NCBI GenBank assembly: GCA_035235625.1 | Contig: CP141146.1 | Span: 21,756,501-21,820,500, forward strand | From: Saururus chinensis | Lineage: Eukaryota; Streptophyta; Magnoliopsida; Piperales; Saururaceae | Length of the DNA: 64,000 bases | Direction: 5' to 3' | Shown: positions 11,996 to 23,589 of the stretch, in pieces | Layout of the letters: every line of letters starts with the position of its first letter | How positions within the stretch are numbered: the first letter of the stretch is position 1 | The notes under the pieces: model-generated | What the model was told of the DNA's origin: nothing | What the model saw: only the letters and a program-made list of their open reading frames with translations | Databases searched by the model: none | Position numbers and translations under genes: made by a program

Positions 11996-12272
11996 TAATG
12001 TAGACTTATGTCTACATAAAACAGACAAATTAGAGAGAGACAAATTTAAAAAAAAAATACATTAATTTTTTATTAAGATTTTTGAGTTGCAAATCTTCTC
12101 CGAATTATGCAACAAATAGAGAAAATTTAAACGAATCCTAATAGAACCAGGAGATAATTATTAATTTAATTCTAAATAAATAAGGAGTATAAATATTAAA
12201 ACTTAGAATAAGAATCAAATTTAACCAAAAATGGGAATCTAATCTAATATATTCTAATTTCGGGCCCCAACA
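11996..12272 (-). mobile_element. LTR copy inside T unit A
   Basis: Plus-strand ends are TAATGTAGAC and GGGCCCCAACA; the first base pair of the usual TG is altered. It matches the 275-bp 3' LTR of the element at 20146-24373 and sits at the same point in the T sequence (after CTATAGATTACC). It was therefore copied with the unit rather than inserted independently. Confidence 0.7.
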
Positions 12273-12361
12273 TTCAACCACTACTTCCATATCGACTTGT
12301 CCTCAAGGTGACTACTTTTTCAAGGCTTGAAATATCGGATGAATGTCATTGATTAGTGAAT

Positions 12362-12545
12362 GGAATGGTTCAAGAGTTTTTGAAAAAGTTATTTCCATGA
12401 CATAAAACCAACACCTTGCGTAAGAACATCATTAGTACTTTTTCCCAAACTGAGGGTGAACCTTTTTATCATTGTTAGGAAAAGTATAAGGACTTGCTCC
12501 TTAAATGCCCTCACCATGGTTTTGAGGTCTAGAGTGTAAGATCTC
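12362..12545 (+). pseudogene. Ty3/Gypsy gag fragment in T unit A
   Basis: In one frame the translation reads FLKKLFP, then NTLRKNIISTFSQ, EPFYHC, and KYKDLLLKCPHHGFEV. This matches the conserved Retrotrans_gag core of plant Gypsy elements (WE[RK]YKDLL..CPHHG). Stops replace residues that are normally tryptophan (TGG to TAG) and one other, and no flanking gag-pol survives. The same fragment recurs in units B and C. Confidence 0.7.
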
Positions 12546-13222
12546 TAATTTTATTTTATGTTAATTTATTTTTAATTATATAAATTTGTTTTGTTTTACT
12601 TGTTTGCCAGTTTAATTTGATTTTGGGGTTATGAGTTAATTAATTAAGACTTCAATAAGGTTTAATATTTTTATATAAGTATTAGTATCAATCTTGATTT
12701 ATCCAATTTTTACTGATTTAATGATATTTTATCCTAATTCTTTCTTAATTAATAGAGCGGACCCCGCCGTGGCCCCTCTTCCATGTTACCTATATGTATT
12801 GTCCACTGATAAAGTATTTGTGCATCATTTCCGAGGAAACCTATGAGCCTATCTCAACTTGTTTGCAATGAGTTAGTCATGGAGTATCCATCACTAAGTT
12901 GAAGAGATCAAGAATTTTGTTCATTCTCACCCGGTTTCTATTTCTCATGTTTTTAGAGAAGTTAACTCCATGATTAACTACCATGCTAAAGCAGCTTGCT
13001 GAAGTTAATCCCTAATGAGCTCCATCATCTCAAATGCCTAGCCCTCTCCAATCGATCGGGCTTATGGAATTGAAGACTTAGAAAATAAGGTGAACGTCTA
13101 GTTGTAGTTTCATTGTTAATTGTTGTGTTGATCTTCGGATAGTGAAGATGCTGGACGGGGCAGAGGTGAGGAAGAGAGGATAACAGTCCAACTTGATACT
13201 CGGGAGCTTGGGTTGGCATGTT

Positions 13223-13240
13223 GGGGGGGGGGGGGGGGGG
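13223..13240 (+). repeat. 18-base poly-G run
   Basis: Uninterrupted G homopolymer in T unit B only. Units A, C and D have an interrupted G-rich sequence at this position. It may be a real slippage expansion or a sequencing or assembly artefact. Confidence 0.9.
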
Positions 13241-14045
13241 TGGTTAGGTTAGTTTTTTTTTTCTTTCTACTTTCACTAAAATGCTCCAGATCGAACCGTC
13301 GGGTCACAGGTCCAAGTGGACGGTACAAGTGACTAAACAAGTTAACTGTCTGACCCAAAATACCTTCTAGGTCTGATTGAACCCAATCGGGTCCCATTTT
13401 TTAAATAGTGGTGGGTAGGTCAACAAAATATGGGAAGCATTTTTAATGTTCCATGAGCCCAGCATAGAGAACAATTATTTAAGATTAATAGTGGACTTAC
13501 ATACTAGCAATCAACTGTGCCTAACCATTTTTTACATTGTGCTCATGGTAAGCCAAAAACATAAGAAATACTTCCCAAATATGTAATGAAGACTAAACTC
13601 GTACTCCAGTCAATATATGAAAAGAGTAAAGCAAAAGACCCTGATTTCCGGAGTCATCATAGATTTGATTTACTTGCCGATTCCGATTACAATTGCTGCC
13701 GATTGACCGAACACAAAAATAAGAAGCCTTATCGCTGTGATGAGCTACTTGATCCAACATTGCCTTGCAGTGGTGTGCATTCCCAACTGAAACGCGTACA
13801 GCAGGCTGCAGCTAAAGTGCTCATGAATATTTTGTTTCACGTGTTGCTTAGGATGGTTAAACATTTTTCTTGTCCTTAGTGGAAATGCTTGTCGTAGCTC
13901 ATTGCTTAATTGCAGAAAATATGTACTTGTAGACATTAATAATATCTCAAGCCATACTTTTGGTGAGACTTGGACCTACTTGAACGTGAACATAGATAAT
14001 TAAAGACAAGTTATTATTATTGAAGCGCACTATAGATTACCTAAT

Positions 14046-14324
14046 TGATGTAGACTTATGTCTACATAAAACAGACAAATTAGAGAGAGACAAATTTAAA
14101 AAAAAAAATTACATTAATTTTTTATTATGATTTTTGAGTTGCAAATCTTCTCCGAATTATGCAACAAATAGAGAAAATTTAAACTAATCCTAATAGAACC
14201 AGGAGATAATTATTAATTTAATTCTAAATAAATAAGGAGTATAAATATTAAAACTTAGAATAAGAATCGAATTTAACCAAAAATGGGAATCTAATCTAAT
14301 ATATTCTAATTTCGGGCCCCAACA
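14046..14324 (-). mobile_element. LTR copy inside T unit B
   Basis: Plus-strand ends TGATGTAGAC and GGGCCCCAACA, 279 bp. It sits in the same position in the unit as in A and C and is followed by the same internal-region fragment. Confidence 0.7.
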
Positions 14325-14413
14325 TTCAACCACTACTTCCGTATCGACTTGTCCTCAAGGTGACTACTTTTTCAAGGCTTGAAACATCGGATGAATGTCA
14401 TTGATTAGTGAAT

Positions 14414-14597
14414 GGAATGGTTCAAGAGTTTTTGAAAAAGTTATTTCCAGGACATAAAACCAACACCTTGCGTAAGAACATCATTAGTACTTTTTCCCAA
14501 ACTGAGGGTGAACCTTTTTATCATTGTTAGGAAAAGTATAAGGACTTGCTCCTTAAATGCCCTCACCATGGTTTTGAGGTCTAGAGTGTAAGATCTC
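14414..14597 (+). pseudogene. Ty3/Gypsy gag fragment in T unit B
   Basis: Copy of the gag core described for unit A, with the TGG-to-TAG nonsense changes also present. It is part of the tandem unit and is not expressed as a protein. Confidence 0.65.
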
Positions 14598-16098
14598 TAA
14601 TTTTATTTTATGTTAATTTATTTTTAATTATATAAATTTGTTTTGTTTTACTTGTTTGCCAGTTTAATTTGATTTTGGGGTTATGAGTTAATTAATTAAG
14701 ACTTCAATAAGGTTTAATATTTTTATATAAGTATTAGTATCAATCTTGATTTATCCAATTTTTACTGATTTAATGATATTTTATCCTAATTCTTTCTTAA
14801 TTAATAGAGCGGACACCGCCGTGGGCCCCTCTTCCATGTTACCTATATGTATTGTCCACTGATAAAGTATTTGTGCATCATTTCCGAGGAAACCTATGAG
14901 CCTATCTCAACTTGTTTGCAATGCGTTAGTCATGGAGTATCCATCACTAAGTTGAAGAGATCAAGAATTTTGTTCATTCTCACCCGGTTTCTATTTCTCA
15001 TGTTTTTAGAGAAGTTAACTCCATGATTAACTACCATGCTAAAGCAGCTTGCTGAAGTTAATCCCTAATGAGCTCCATCATCTCAAATGCCTAGCCCTCT
15101 CCAATCGATCAGGCTTATGGAATTGAAGAATTAGAAAATAAGGTGAACTTCTAGTTGTAGTTTCATTGTTAATTGTTGTGTTGATCTTCGGATAGTGAAG
15201 ATGCTGGACGGGGCAGAGGTGAGGAAGAGAGGATATTAGTCCAGAATGACACTCGGGAGCTTGGGTTGGCATGTGGGTGAGGGGGTGGTTTAGGTTTTTT
15301 TTTTCTTTGTAGTTTCACTAAAATGCTCCGGATCGAACCGTCGTGTCACAGGTCCAAGTGGACGGTACAAGTGACTAAACAAGTTAACTTTCTGACCCAA
15401 AATACCTTCCAGGTCTGGTTGAACCCAATCGGGTCCCATTTTTTAAATAGTGGCAGGTAGGGCAGCAAAATATGGGAAGCATTTTTAATGCTCCATGAGC
15501 CCAGCATAAAGAACAGTTATTTAAGATTAATAGTGCACTTACATACTAGCAATCAACTGTGCCTATACATTTTTTACATTGTGCTCATGGTAAGCCAGGA
15601 ACATAAGAAATACTTCACAAATATAACTCAAATATGTAATGAAGACTAAATCTCATACTCCAGTCAATATATGAAAAGAGTAAAGCAAAAGACCCTGATT
15701 TCCGGAGTCATCATAGATTTGATTTACTTGCCGATTCCGATTACCATTGCTGCCGATTGACCGAACACAAAAATAAGAAGCCTTACCGCTGTGATGAGCT
15801 ACTTCATCCAACATTGCCTTGCAGTGGTGTGCATTCCCAACTGAAACGCGTACAACAGGCTTCAGCTAAAGTGCTCATGAATATTTTGTTTCACGTGTTG
15901 CTTAGAGTGGTTAAACGTTTTTCTTGTCCTTAGTGGAAATGCTTGTTGTAGCTCATTGCTTAATTGCAGAAAATATGTACTTGTAGACATTAATAATATC
16001 TCAAGACATATTTTGGGGAGACCTGGACCTACTTGACCATGAACATAGATAATTAAAGACAAGTTATTATTATTGAAGCGCACTATAGCTTACCTAAG

Positions 16099-16378
16099 TG
16101 ATGTAGACTTATGTCTACATAAAACAGACAAATGAGAGAGAGACAAATGTTTTTTAGAATAAATACATTAATTTTTTATTATGATTTTTGAGTTGCAAAT
16201 CTTCTCCGAATTATGCAACAAATAGAGAAAATTTAAACTAATCCTAATAGAACCAGGAGATAATTATTAATTTAATTCTAACTAAATAAGGAGTATACAT
16301 ATTAAAAATTAGAATAAGAATCGAATCTAACCTAAATTGGGAATCTAATCTAATATATTCTAATTTAGGGCCCCAACA
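16099..16378 (-). mobile_element. LTR copy inside T unit C
   Basis: Plus-strand ends TGATGTAGAC and GGGCCCCAACA, 280 bp, preceded by CTTACCTAAG exactly as in the complete element at 20146. The 5' junction is therefore the original insertion junction. Confidence 0.7.
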
Positions 16379-16462
16379 TTCAACCTCTACTTCCATATCG
16401 ACTTGTGCTCACGGTGACTACTTTTTCAAGGCTTGAAATATCGGATAAATGTCATTGATTAG

Positions 16463-16648
16463 TGAATGGAATGGTTCATGAGTTTTTGAAAAAATTATTT
16501 CCAACACATAAAACCAACACCTTGCGTAAGAACATCATGAGTACTTTTTCCCAAACGGAGGGTGAACCTTTTTATCATTGTTAGGAAAAGTTTAAGGACT
16601 TGCTCCTTAAATGCCCTCACCATGGTTTTGAGGTCTAGAGTGTAAGAT
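16463..16648 (+). pseudogene. Ty3/Gypsy gag fragment in T unit C
   Basis: Third copy of the gag core (KYKDLLLKCPHHG-type motif), with the same damage plus extra substitutions. Confidence 0.6.
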
Positions 16649-17622
16649 CTCTAATTGTATTTTATGTTAATTTATTTTTAATTATATAAATTTGTTTTGT
16701 TTTACTTGTTTGCCGGTTTAATTTGATTTTGGGGTTATGAGTTAATTAATTATTACTTTAATAAGGTTTAATATTTTTTTATAAGTATTAGTATCAATCT
16801 TGATTTATCCAATTTTTACTGATTTAATGATATTTTATCCTAATTTTTTCTTAATTAATAGAGCGGACCCCGCCGTGGGCCCCTCTTCCATGTTACCTAT
16901 ATGTATTGTCCACTGATAATGTATTTGTGCATAATTTCCAATGAAACCTATGAGCCTATCTCAACTTGTTTGCAATGAGTTAGTCATGGAGTATCCATCA
17001 CTAAGTTGAAGAGATCAAGAATTTTGTTCATTCTCACCCGGTTTCTATTTCTCATGTTTTTAGAGAAGTTAACTCCATGATTAACTACCATGCTAAAGCA
17101 GCTTGCTGAAGTTAATCCCTAATGAGCTCTGTCATCTCAAATGCCTAGCCCTCTCCAATCGATTAGGCTTATGGAATTGAAGAATTAGAAAATAAGGTTA
17201 ATGTCTAGTTCTAGTTTCATTGTTAATTGTTGTGTTGTTCTTCGGATAGTGAAGATGTTAGACGGGGCAGAGGTGAGGAAGAGAGGATAATAGTCCAACA
17301 TGACACTCGGGAGCTTGGATTGGCATGTTGGTGAGGGGGTGGGTTAGGTTAGTTTTTTTTTCTTTGTAGTTTCACTAAAATGCTCCGGATCGAACCGTCG
17401 GGTGACTGGTTCAAGTGGACGGGTCAAGCGACCAAACAACTTAACTATTTGACCCAAAATACCTTCTAGGTCTGGTCGACCCAATCGGGTCCCATTTTTT
17501 AAATAGTGGCGGGTAGGGCAGCAAAATATGGGAAGCGTTTTTAATGCTCTATGAGCCCAACCTAAAGAACAGTTATTTAAGATTAATTGCACACTTACAT
17601 ACTAGCAATCAACGGTGCCTAA

Positions 17623-19630
17623 GGCTCTATTTGGATTGAGGGAAAACGAGAGAAAGGAAAAAAATCTACGTAAAATCCCCTTCTTTTCTTCATTTGGTAA
17701 AACGTGGAAAAAGAAAGTAAATTGGAAAGCGGGAGAAAGAACGTGGAAATGGAAGCCCAAAATTTTCCACCCTTAAACCCGTGGATGTTGGAAGAAAATC
17801 CACGGGTTGATGCTTCTTGCTTATCTCGTCGGGAGCAATTTCCCGGGTGGAGCAATTTCAACAGGCAGGGCCATCTTCTTCCCCTGCTCCGAGTAGCCGT
17901 GTGAAGAGGTCGCTACCCCATCTCTCTCTCCTCCCACCTCGCCGCCGCCGGTCGGTACTTTGGCTTTAGAGTCCTTGCTTTTTTTCCACTCTTTTTCTGT
18001 TTCCCGTTGATGCTGTATTTGTGTTCGCAAATACTCGTGCTTTTGATATCTGTGTGTGTCGTGGGTTGCTTTGGATGTTTTGTGGATCTGGAGTTTTTGC
18101 TGTGCTTTTTTTGGTTTTGTGTACGAAGATGTAGCTGTTAATTTGAGTTCTCCGTTAACTTTTTAGGCCTTGTAAACTGAGGTAGGTAATGTCTTTTGTT
18201 TCCTTTCTCTGTAGAACTATTTTTCCAATTTGCCAATCGATATTGTAATCTCTCTTGCGTCTTGGGTTGGCTCTATATGTGTCTTTCTATGGTTCCCACC
18301 CAAGTTTTGGATTCAATTTTGTTTCACTTGTGAGAGTCCTGCTTAGAAGTTGGACCTGTTAATTGATTACAAAATTCGGCTCTTTAAATCATGAGTGTCT
18401 GTTTTTACTCGTCTTGCATATGAGTGGAATTTTGTGGGAAATTCAAAAAACTGAATTCCACTGTATGCTTACGAATTATAATGTCAAGTAATCCAAATCA
18501 ATGTCTCATGGCTACCTGCCTCCATAATTACTTTTAGGTGGTGATGCGGGCCTATCACAAAATCGTGAGCAGTGAAAAACAGCTCAATAGTTTAGCTAAT
18601 TAATTCTAGTGTAAAACTAGTGTGATATAAGACCTGTTTCAGTTCAACTCAACATAGAATACAGATATTTAACCAAAATTTCATGTAAAAGAACTAAGAA
18701 GCATGCAATTCACAATTTTTCTTTACTGTCAATAGTTTAGCAAATTAATTCTCTTGTGAAAATACAACCTAATGATTGGTTGACTCCAGCTTTGCCCAAA
18801 ATGTGACCAAACTTCACCAAATAAATATTTTTATTCTAATCACTTCTCTCTGTAAGTCAAAAGAGCTGCTGCCAGTAATGAGCTAAAAGAAGAGGATGAG
18901 GGTGGTTCTTTCTTTCTATATTTCTTCTCCGTACACTTTCAACACATTATTTCTTTAATATCACACATTAGTTCCAAAGTTCCTGCCATGGTTGGGAGTG
19001 CTACACTTAATTAAAAAAGACAGTATAAACTAAACGTTTCCTATTAATTTGTAGTAAGCACAACAAATATCTTTGTTTAGGTGTTTTCATGTTTTACAGT
19101 CATAGAAAATTGTATATAGTGAACAGTGATGAACAATGTGATTTGGATTCTGGTTTTCTCAACCTAAACAATCTACACCATCATCTTCATCAGGTAAGAA
19201 AAAACCAAGTCTGAAAAGAAAGATTCAACCGGTGGATATTGTTGAAGAACTCAAATTGTTTAAAAGTGGAATAGAACCAGTTGCTATCGCACTTGAGCGT
19301 GGTAGAGCTAATATGCCATAGTATGTTGATGCTATATATGTTGATGCTTTTGAAGTAGGTTTTATTTTTATGATTCTATATTTTAGATACAATATTTTTA
19401 TTTGATAGGTTTCGATTACAAATTAATTAAAATTTTAGATGAATTTATTCTATTTACATATTGTTTTCTAATTTCTTCTAAATTCCATAGTATTGAACCA
19501 AACAAAGAATTTTACTTTCTCCTTCTCTTTCTCTCTGCAACCAAACAGTGAAAAGTTTTCAGGAATCCCCTCATTTCCCTTTCTCCTGGATTCTCTTTCT
19601 CTTTCCCTTTCCCCCAATCCAAATAGGGCC
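17623..19630. mobile_element. PIF/Harbinger-like non-autonomous transposon with TAA duplication
   Basis: Terminal inverted repeats begin GGCTCTATTTGGATTGAG on the left and, on the opposite strand, GGCCCTATTTGGATTGGG on the right; about 21 of the first 23 bases match. The element is flanked by TAA at 17620-17622 and 19631-19633, the 3-bp duplication expected for PIF/Harbinger. Units A-C show the unoccupied site (GTGCCTAACCATT-like). No transposase gene remains. A GC-rich patch (about 17830-17960) resembles a captured 5' exon but was not identified. Confidence 0.85.
19150..19322 (+). pseudogene. Short coding-like remnant inside the Harbinger-like element
   Basis: An open stretch reads SSSSGKKKPSLKRK, then VDIVEELKLFKSGIEPVA and ends in a stop after GRANMP; a frame shift would extend it into YVDAIYVDAFEV. 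A lysine-rich stretch followed by a helical acidic segment could be the tail of the Myb-like DNA-binding protein of PIF/Harbinger elements. The family was not recognised with certainty. Confidence 0.3.
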
Positions 19631-20490
19631 TAAGCATTTTTTACGTTGTACTCATGGTAAGCGAGGAACATAAGAAATACTTCCCAAATATAACCCAAAT
19701 AAGTAATGAAGACTAAATCTTGTACTCCAGTCAATATATGAAAAGAGTGAAGCAAAAGACCCTGATTTCCGGAGTTATCATAGATTTGATTTACTTGCCG
19801 ATTCCGATTACCATTGCTGCCAGACCGAACACATAAATAAGAAGCCTTACCGCTGTGATGAGCTACTTGATCCAACATTGACTTGCATTGGTGTGCATTA
19901 CCAACTGAAACACGTACAGTAGGCTGCAGCTAAAGTACTCATGAATATTTTGTTTCACGTGTTGCTTAGGATGGTTAAACGTTTTTCTTGTCCTTAGTGG
20001 AAATGCCTACCGTTTAATTGAAGAAAATATGTAGACATTAATAATATCTCCAGACATACTTCTGGGCAGATGACCTGGACCTACTTGACCATGAACATAT
20101 TAAAGACAAGTTATTATTATTGATGCGCACTATAGCTTACCTAAGTGATGTAAGACCGATGTCTATATAAAACAAACAAATTAGAGAGATAGAAAAAATA
20201 AAATAATTTTTTATTATGATTTTTTAGTTGTAAATCTTCTCTGAATTACACAACATATATAGAAAATCTAAAATAATCCTAATAGAATAAGGAGAAAATC
20301 ATTAATTTAATTCTAACTAAAGAAGAAGTATAAATATTAAAAATTAGAATAAGAATCGAATCTAACCTAAAATGAGAAATGAGAATCTAATCTAATATAT
20401 TCTAATTTAGGGACACAACATTCTACCTCTACTTTCGTATCGACTTGTCCTCAAGGTGTCTACTTTTTCAAGGCTTAAAACATCAGATGA

Positions 20491-23400
20491 ATGTCATACT
20501 CATGGACATAGGAGAGGCGGAGGAGGGCTTTGGCGGTCAAATTTGAACAGTGGTGGTGTTGGTCAAACATCAAAGGCCGCATAGGCGGTGCCTTTAACCT
20601 GAACTGCATGCGCAACCACAAGCATGCACGACAAAAGGGCAACCACAGGGAGGACAAGTTGTCAGTGCGTCCCAATGTGACTCAAGCCAGTGGGAGCAGG
20701 ATCCAGCCATTCGTAGATGGGATCGGCTCTCAAACAACATACACATGTGTTGTCACAGCCAAACCTTAAAAAGGGTGGTCTTATTGGGGGTTAGGTGGTT
20801 AGACACGGAAGAAGTAGGGTTCGCTAGTGGTGGTCTCCCAAACAAAAGTTGAAGGAACTAAGGCACGAAGAAGGTGGCCAAATAAGGCAGCATCATCTCC
20901 AACCACCACCCACAACCAAAATTATTGGTGTGGGTGGTTGTGCATCAAGCACAGCTTAGGGAGAAGGATCTGGGCATGGTAGCGGCCAAGCCTTCGCTGG
21001 CCTGAGGCTAATGGCCAAAGTGTTTCTTCCCCTTAGAAGGACTCGGAACAAGGAACTCTTTCCTGCAGGTTCTAGGTCGTGCGTAAGAGAAAGTAGGAGT
21101 GCAGAGGTGGAATCGGGCCAGAAGTGCTAACCCTTATCATCGTTGGGCCAGGGCAGAGCCCACAGTAGTCGGACAATTGGCCCAAGTCCACGAGGTTGTC
21201 TGGTCATGCAGGATTTCCCTAGGCTAGGGAGGGGCCCACGATGGTAGTCAGAGACATACCTTGAAGTTTGTGGGCTTCTAGTTTGGGTAGAAGGCATGCA
21301 AGGGAGGTTGGGAATGGCGGCCCCTTGTCGTCGTTTGGTCGAGCAGGCGACGCAGCTGTTTATTGGCTGCCGCCATTGGCAACAAAATTGCGAGTTAGAA
21401 GAAATGAAGAAGGGGAGTTGGTTTGGAAGGGGGAGACGACATGCCGGGTTGAGGTGGTAGAAATGTTGTCCATGGGCCATGAACGGCCGGAAGGGAGCTG
21501 GGGTCAGACCTAGAAAACTGCGGAAATCTAGTAGTCATCGGATCGAGGTGAGCCAAATGGACATAGGCCAGATGCTGTCTAACATCTGGAGGCTGAGAAT
21601 GGATGTCTGATCGTTTATAATTAAACCATTTGCAAGTGTACAAGGTAATTATACTAGGATAAGTATTTAAAGGTTGTCGAACCTTAGGGACGGATGAATT
21701 ATTACTAAATCTAAAAAAAAAATTATTAATTAAAAACTAAAAAGAACTTAAACTTAAATTAAGCAAGGAAAATAATCACTTAATTAAAAGTAAGAGATTA
21801 ATATGATGAAAATTACTTAGGAAATCGAATCCACTATAGAACCATAATAATTCCTTAACATTTAATCTAAATCTAGTGTGAATATGAACAAGTATTCTCA
21901 GCTACAAGCTAGAATTACTTCAGAAAGAATCATTAATTAAATTCATGGTACGAACTATTTTCAACAATAGCACGAATCATCTACACTAAACTAATTATAG
22001 CCATGACTCGTCTCATCTTAGTATAACTCATCCAATTCATTAATTATCTGAACATTAAAACTATTGCATGACCATCTCATCTAAATCACAGAAATAAGAA
22101 TCAATGTAAATATCAAAACCACATTAATCTATCATCTACAAGACAATAAATCAATATAGATTTGAATAAACATAAAAAGTTCTTCCATTAAAAATAAAAT
22201 CCTTATCATACAATTGTCATAATTCACAACTGAGATCTAAATTAAAAAGAAAAGAAACTGAAACTTATCTATAGCTTCATCAACTCCTAAGTAAAAGAAA
22301 AGTCTAGTTTTCTATGGTAGAAGAAAGTTCTTTAATCTCCATTAAAAGCTTTGAGTTCTCTTCCATCTTCTTCTTCATTTTTCTCTTTAGAAAATCTACT
22401 GGAATCCTTCAATTTTGAGCCAAATATGTCTTTATATAGGCGTAAGAACCATAGGAAGAAGTTCAATACGAAAAGGATTGAAAATTGGCTTAAACTAGGA
22501 AACTACGCGTTATCTCGATCGATCAGCCTGCATTCCCATTCGATCGCCTATACTGCATTTGTCTTCCAAATCAAGTGTAGTTGTTTGATACTTAAAACGC
22601 CCAGTTTGAACGCCAATGAAGAATTTGCACAAGATTGATATAAGTAAGCCAATTTACTTCAAAACATCATACACGCTTTTTCTAACCTAATTAAATTTAA
22701 TTTTTAATTATTTAAACTATATTAACTCTTAAATGAGACTAAACAAAAGAATAATTAAGAGTAAAATAACATATAAATTATACTTATCAATGTCACCAGA
22801 CAAAAAAAGGGGGAGGGCAAAGATCTGTCTAGGATCTGGATAGTGTAGAAGGAGGGAGTCCACCGAGGTGGCAATCCGGGCTGGGGTGGCCTTGCCATCG
22901 TCGGGCCGACAGTGGCCGGTGACAGGCAGCGACGCCTCGAGTGGCAACTCATAGCAAACAAAAAATGAAAAACAATGGGGCGTAAGGTTCTTACCTCAGC
23001 CCAGAAAAGGAGGGACAGGGAGGTTGGAATGCCAGTGCCTAGATGTTGTCTCGGCCATGGCGGCAGACTGGAGGTCATTGGCCCAGCTGCAATGGCGGAT
23101 CGGGTGAAGAAAAGGGAGTAGTTTTTTGCCGGGCCGAAATGGGAAAAGAGGAGAGAGAGGGGTGGACGACCGGTGGGGCCAAGCAAGAGTGGCGCAGCGC
23201 AAGGCCAAGGCCAGTGGCTGAAGATGGTGCAACCTGGGTTCACAAAAGAAGAGGGATGAGGTTTTCCCTCCGCTCCCAGCGGGTTGGGCGCGCTGCGCCC
23301 AATACATTCTTTTCCTTCTTTTTATTTATTTATTCCTTCTCTCCCTCTCCCTCTTTCTCTTTTTACACAACCTTTTCTCTTTCATTTCCCTCCCGTTTCT

Positions 23401-23589
23401 TCATCGAAAGTTTCTATGGCACGTCGAAGACCATGACCTGCAACTAAGCACCACTCCCGACTCTACGCTTATGAATATTGAGGTCAAATACAAAAATAAA
23501 TATGCCGAAGCGTCAAATTTGCCCATCGAAAATACAAGCAGAAAATTGGTAGAAAATTAGGAAAAATTGGAGAAACATTAGGGATGTTA
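20491..23589 (-). mobile_element. N block 1: long LTR-like sequence nested in E1
   Basis: On the minus strand it starts TGTAACATCCCTAATG and continues through a TATTTATTTTTG...TTTGACCTC section, a typical start of a long plant Gypsy-type LTR. The block without its own insertion is about 1.9 kb. Copies start at 34345 (TGTAACGCCC) and 61274 (TGTAATG). The other end (CCATGAGTAT on the minus strand) is shared by copies 1 and 2. No matching target duplication was found. Several open frames on both strands reflect GC-rich composition and do not resemble known proteins. Confidence 0.5.
21608..22789 (-). mobile_element. Solo LTR (1182 bp) with ATGTC duplication
   Basis: Plus-strand ends TGATCG...TTATCA, flanked by ATGTC at 21603-21607 and 22790-22794. 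The paralogous N block in copy 2 has a single ATGTC at 33517-33521 and no insertion. On the minus strand it starts TGATAAGTATAA and ends near CACTTGCAAA, features seen in Ty3/Gypsy LTRs. It inserted, and recombined to a solo LTR, after the large duplication. Confidence 0.85.

Larger units (their letters stand above)
10737..12780. repeat. T unit A of a tandem array
   Basis: First of four direct tandem copies of a ~2.05-kb unit. Order within the unit: a start at GTTACCTAT; a segment with ATCACTAAGTTGAAG; a low-complexity stretch; a ~600-bp segment also found upstream of FAR; an LTR (11996-12272); a gag fragment; and an AT-rich end. It begins slightly diverged from the other copies. Not protein coding. 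Confidence 0.85.
12781..14833. repeat. T unit B of the tandem array
   Basis: Second direct copy (2053 bp), nearly identical to unit A over much of its length, including a ~300-bp stretch at 13586-13879. It carries a run of 18 G at 13223-13240 where A, C and D have GGTGAGGG-like sequence. Confidence 0.9.
14834..16887. repeat. T unit C of the tandem array
   Basis: Third direct copy (~2054 bp), somewhat more diverged from A and B than they are from each other. The first base of the frame seen in A and B at 11536 and 13586 is followed here by an inserted base, so that frame is not conserved. Confidence 0.85.
16888..20490. repeat. T unit D, split by a DNA transposon
   Basis: Fourth T copy: 16888-17622 and 19631-20490, separated by the 2008-bp element at 17623-19630. 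Its right end runs through the 3' LTR at 20146-20420 and stops at about 20490, where the N block begins. Units A-C continue there into the gag fragment. Confidence 0.8.

Noticed and set aside
22755-23447. Overlapping frames of 95-162 codons on both strands in N block 1
   Set aside because: Proline/serine/leucine-rich translations driven by composition. Counterparts at 33520-34054 differ in frame and length.
20491-23589. N block 1 as a complete solo LTR
   Set aside because: It has an LTR-like start (TGTAAC) but the far end is ambiguous and the flanks (GAGCC versus sequence at 20486-20490) do not form a target duplication, so it is only called LTR-like.
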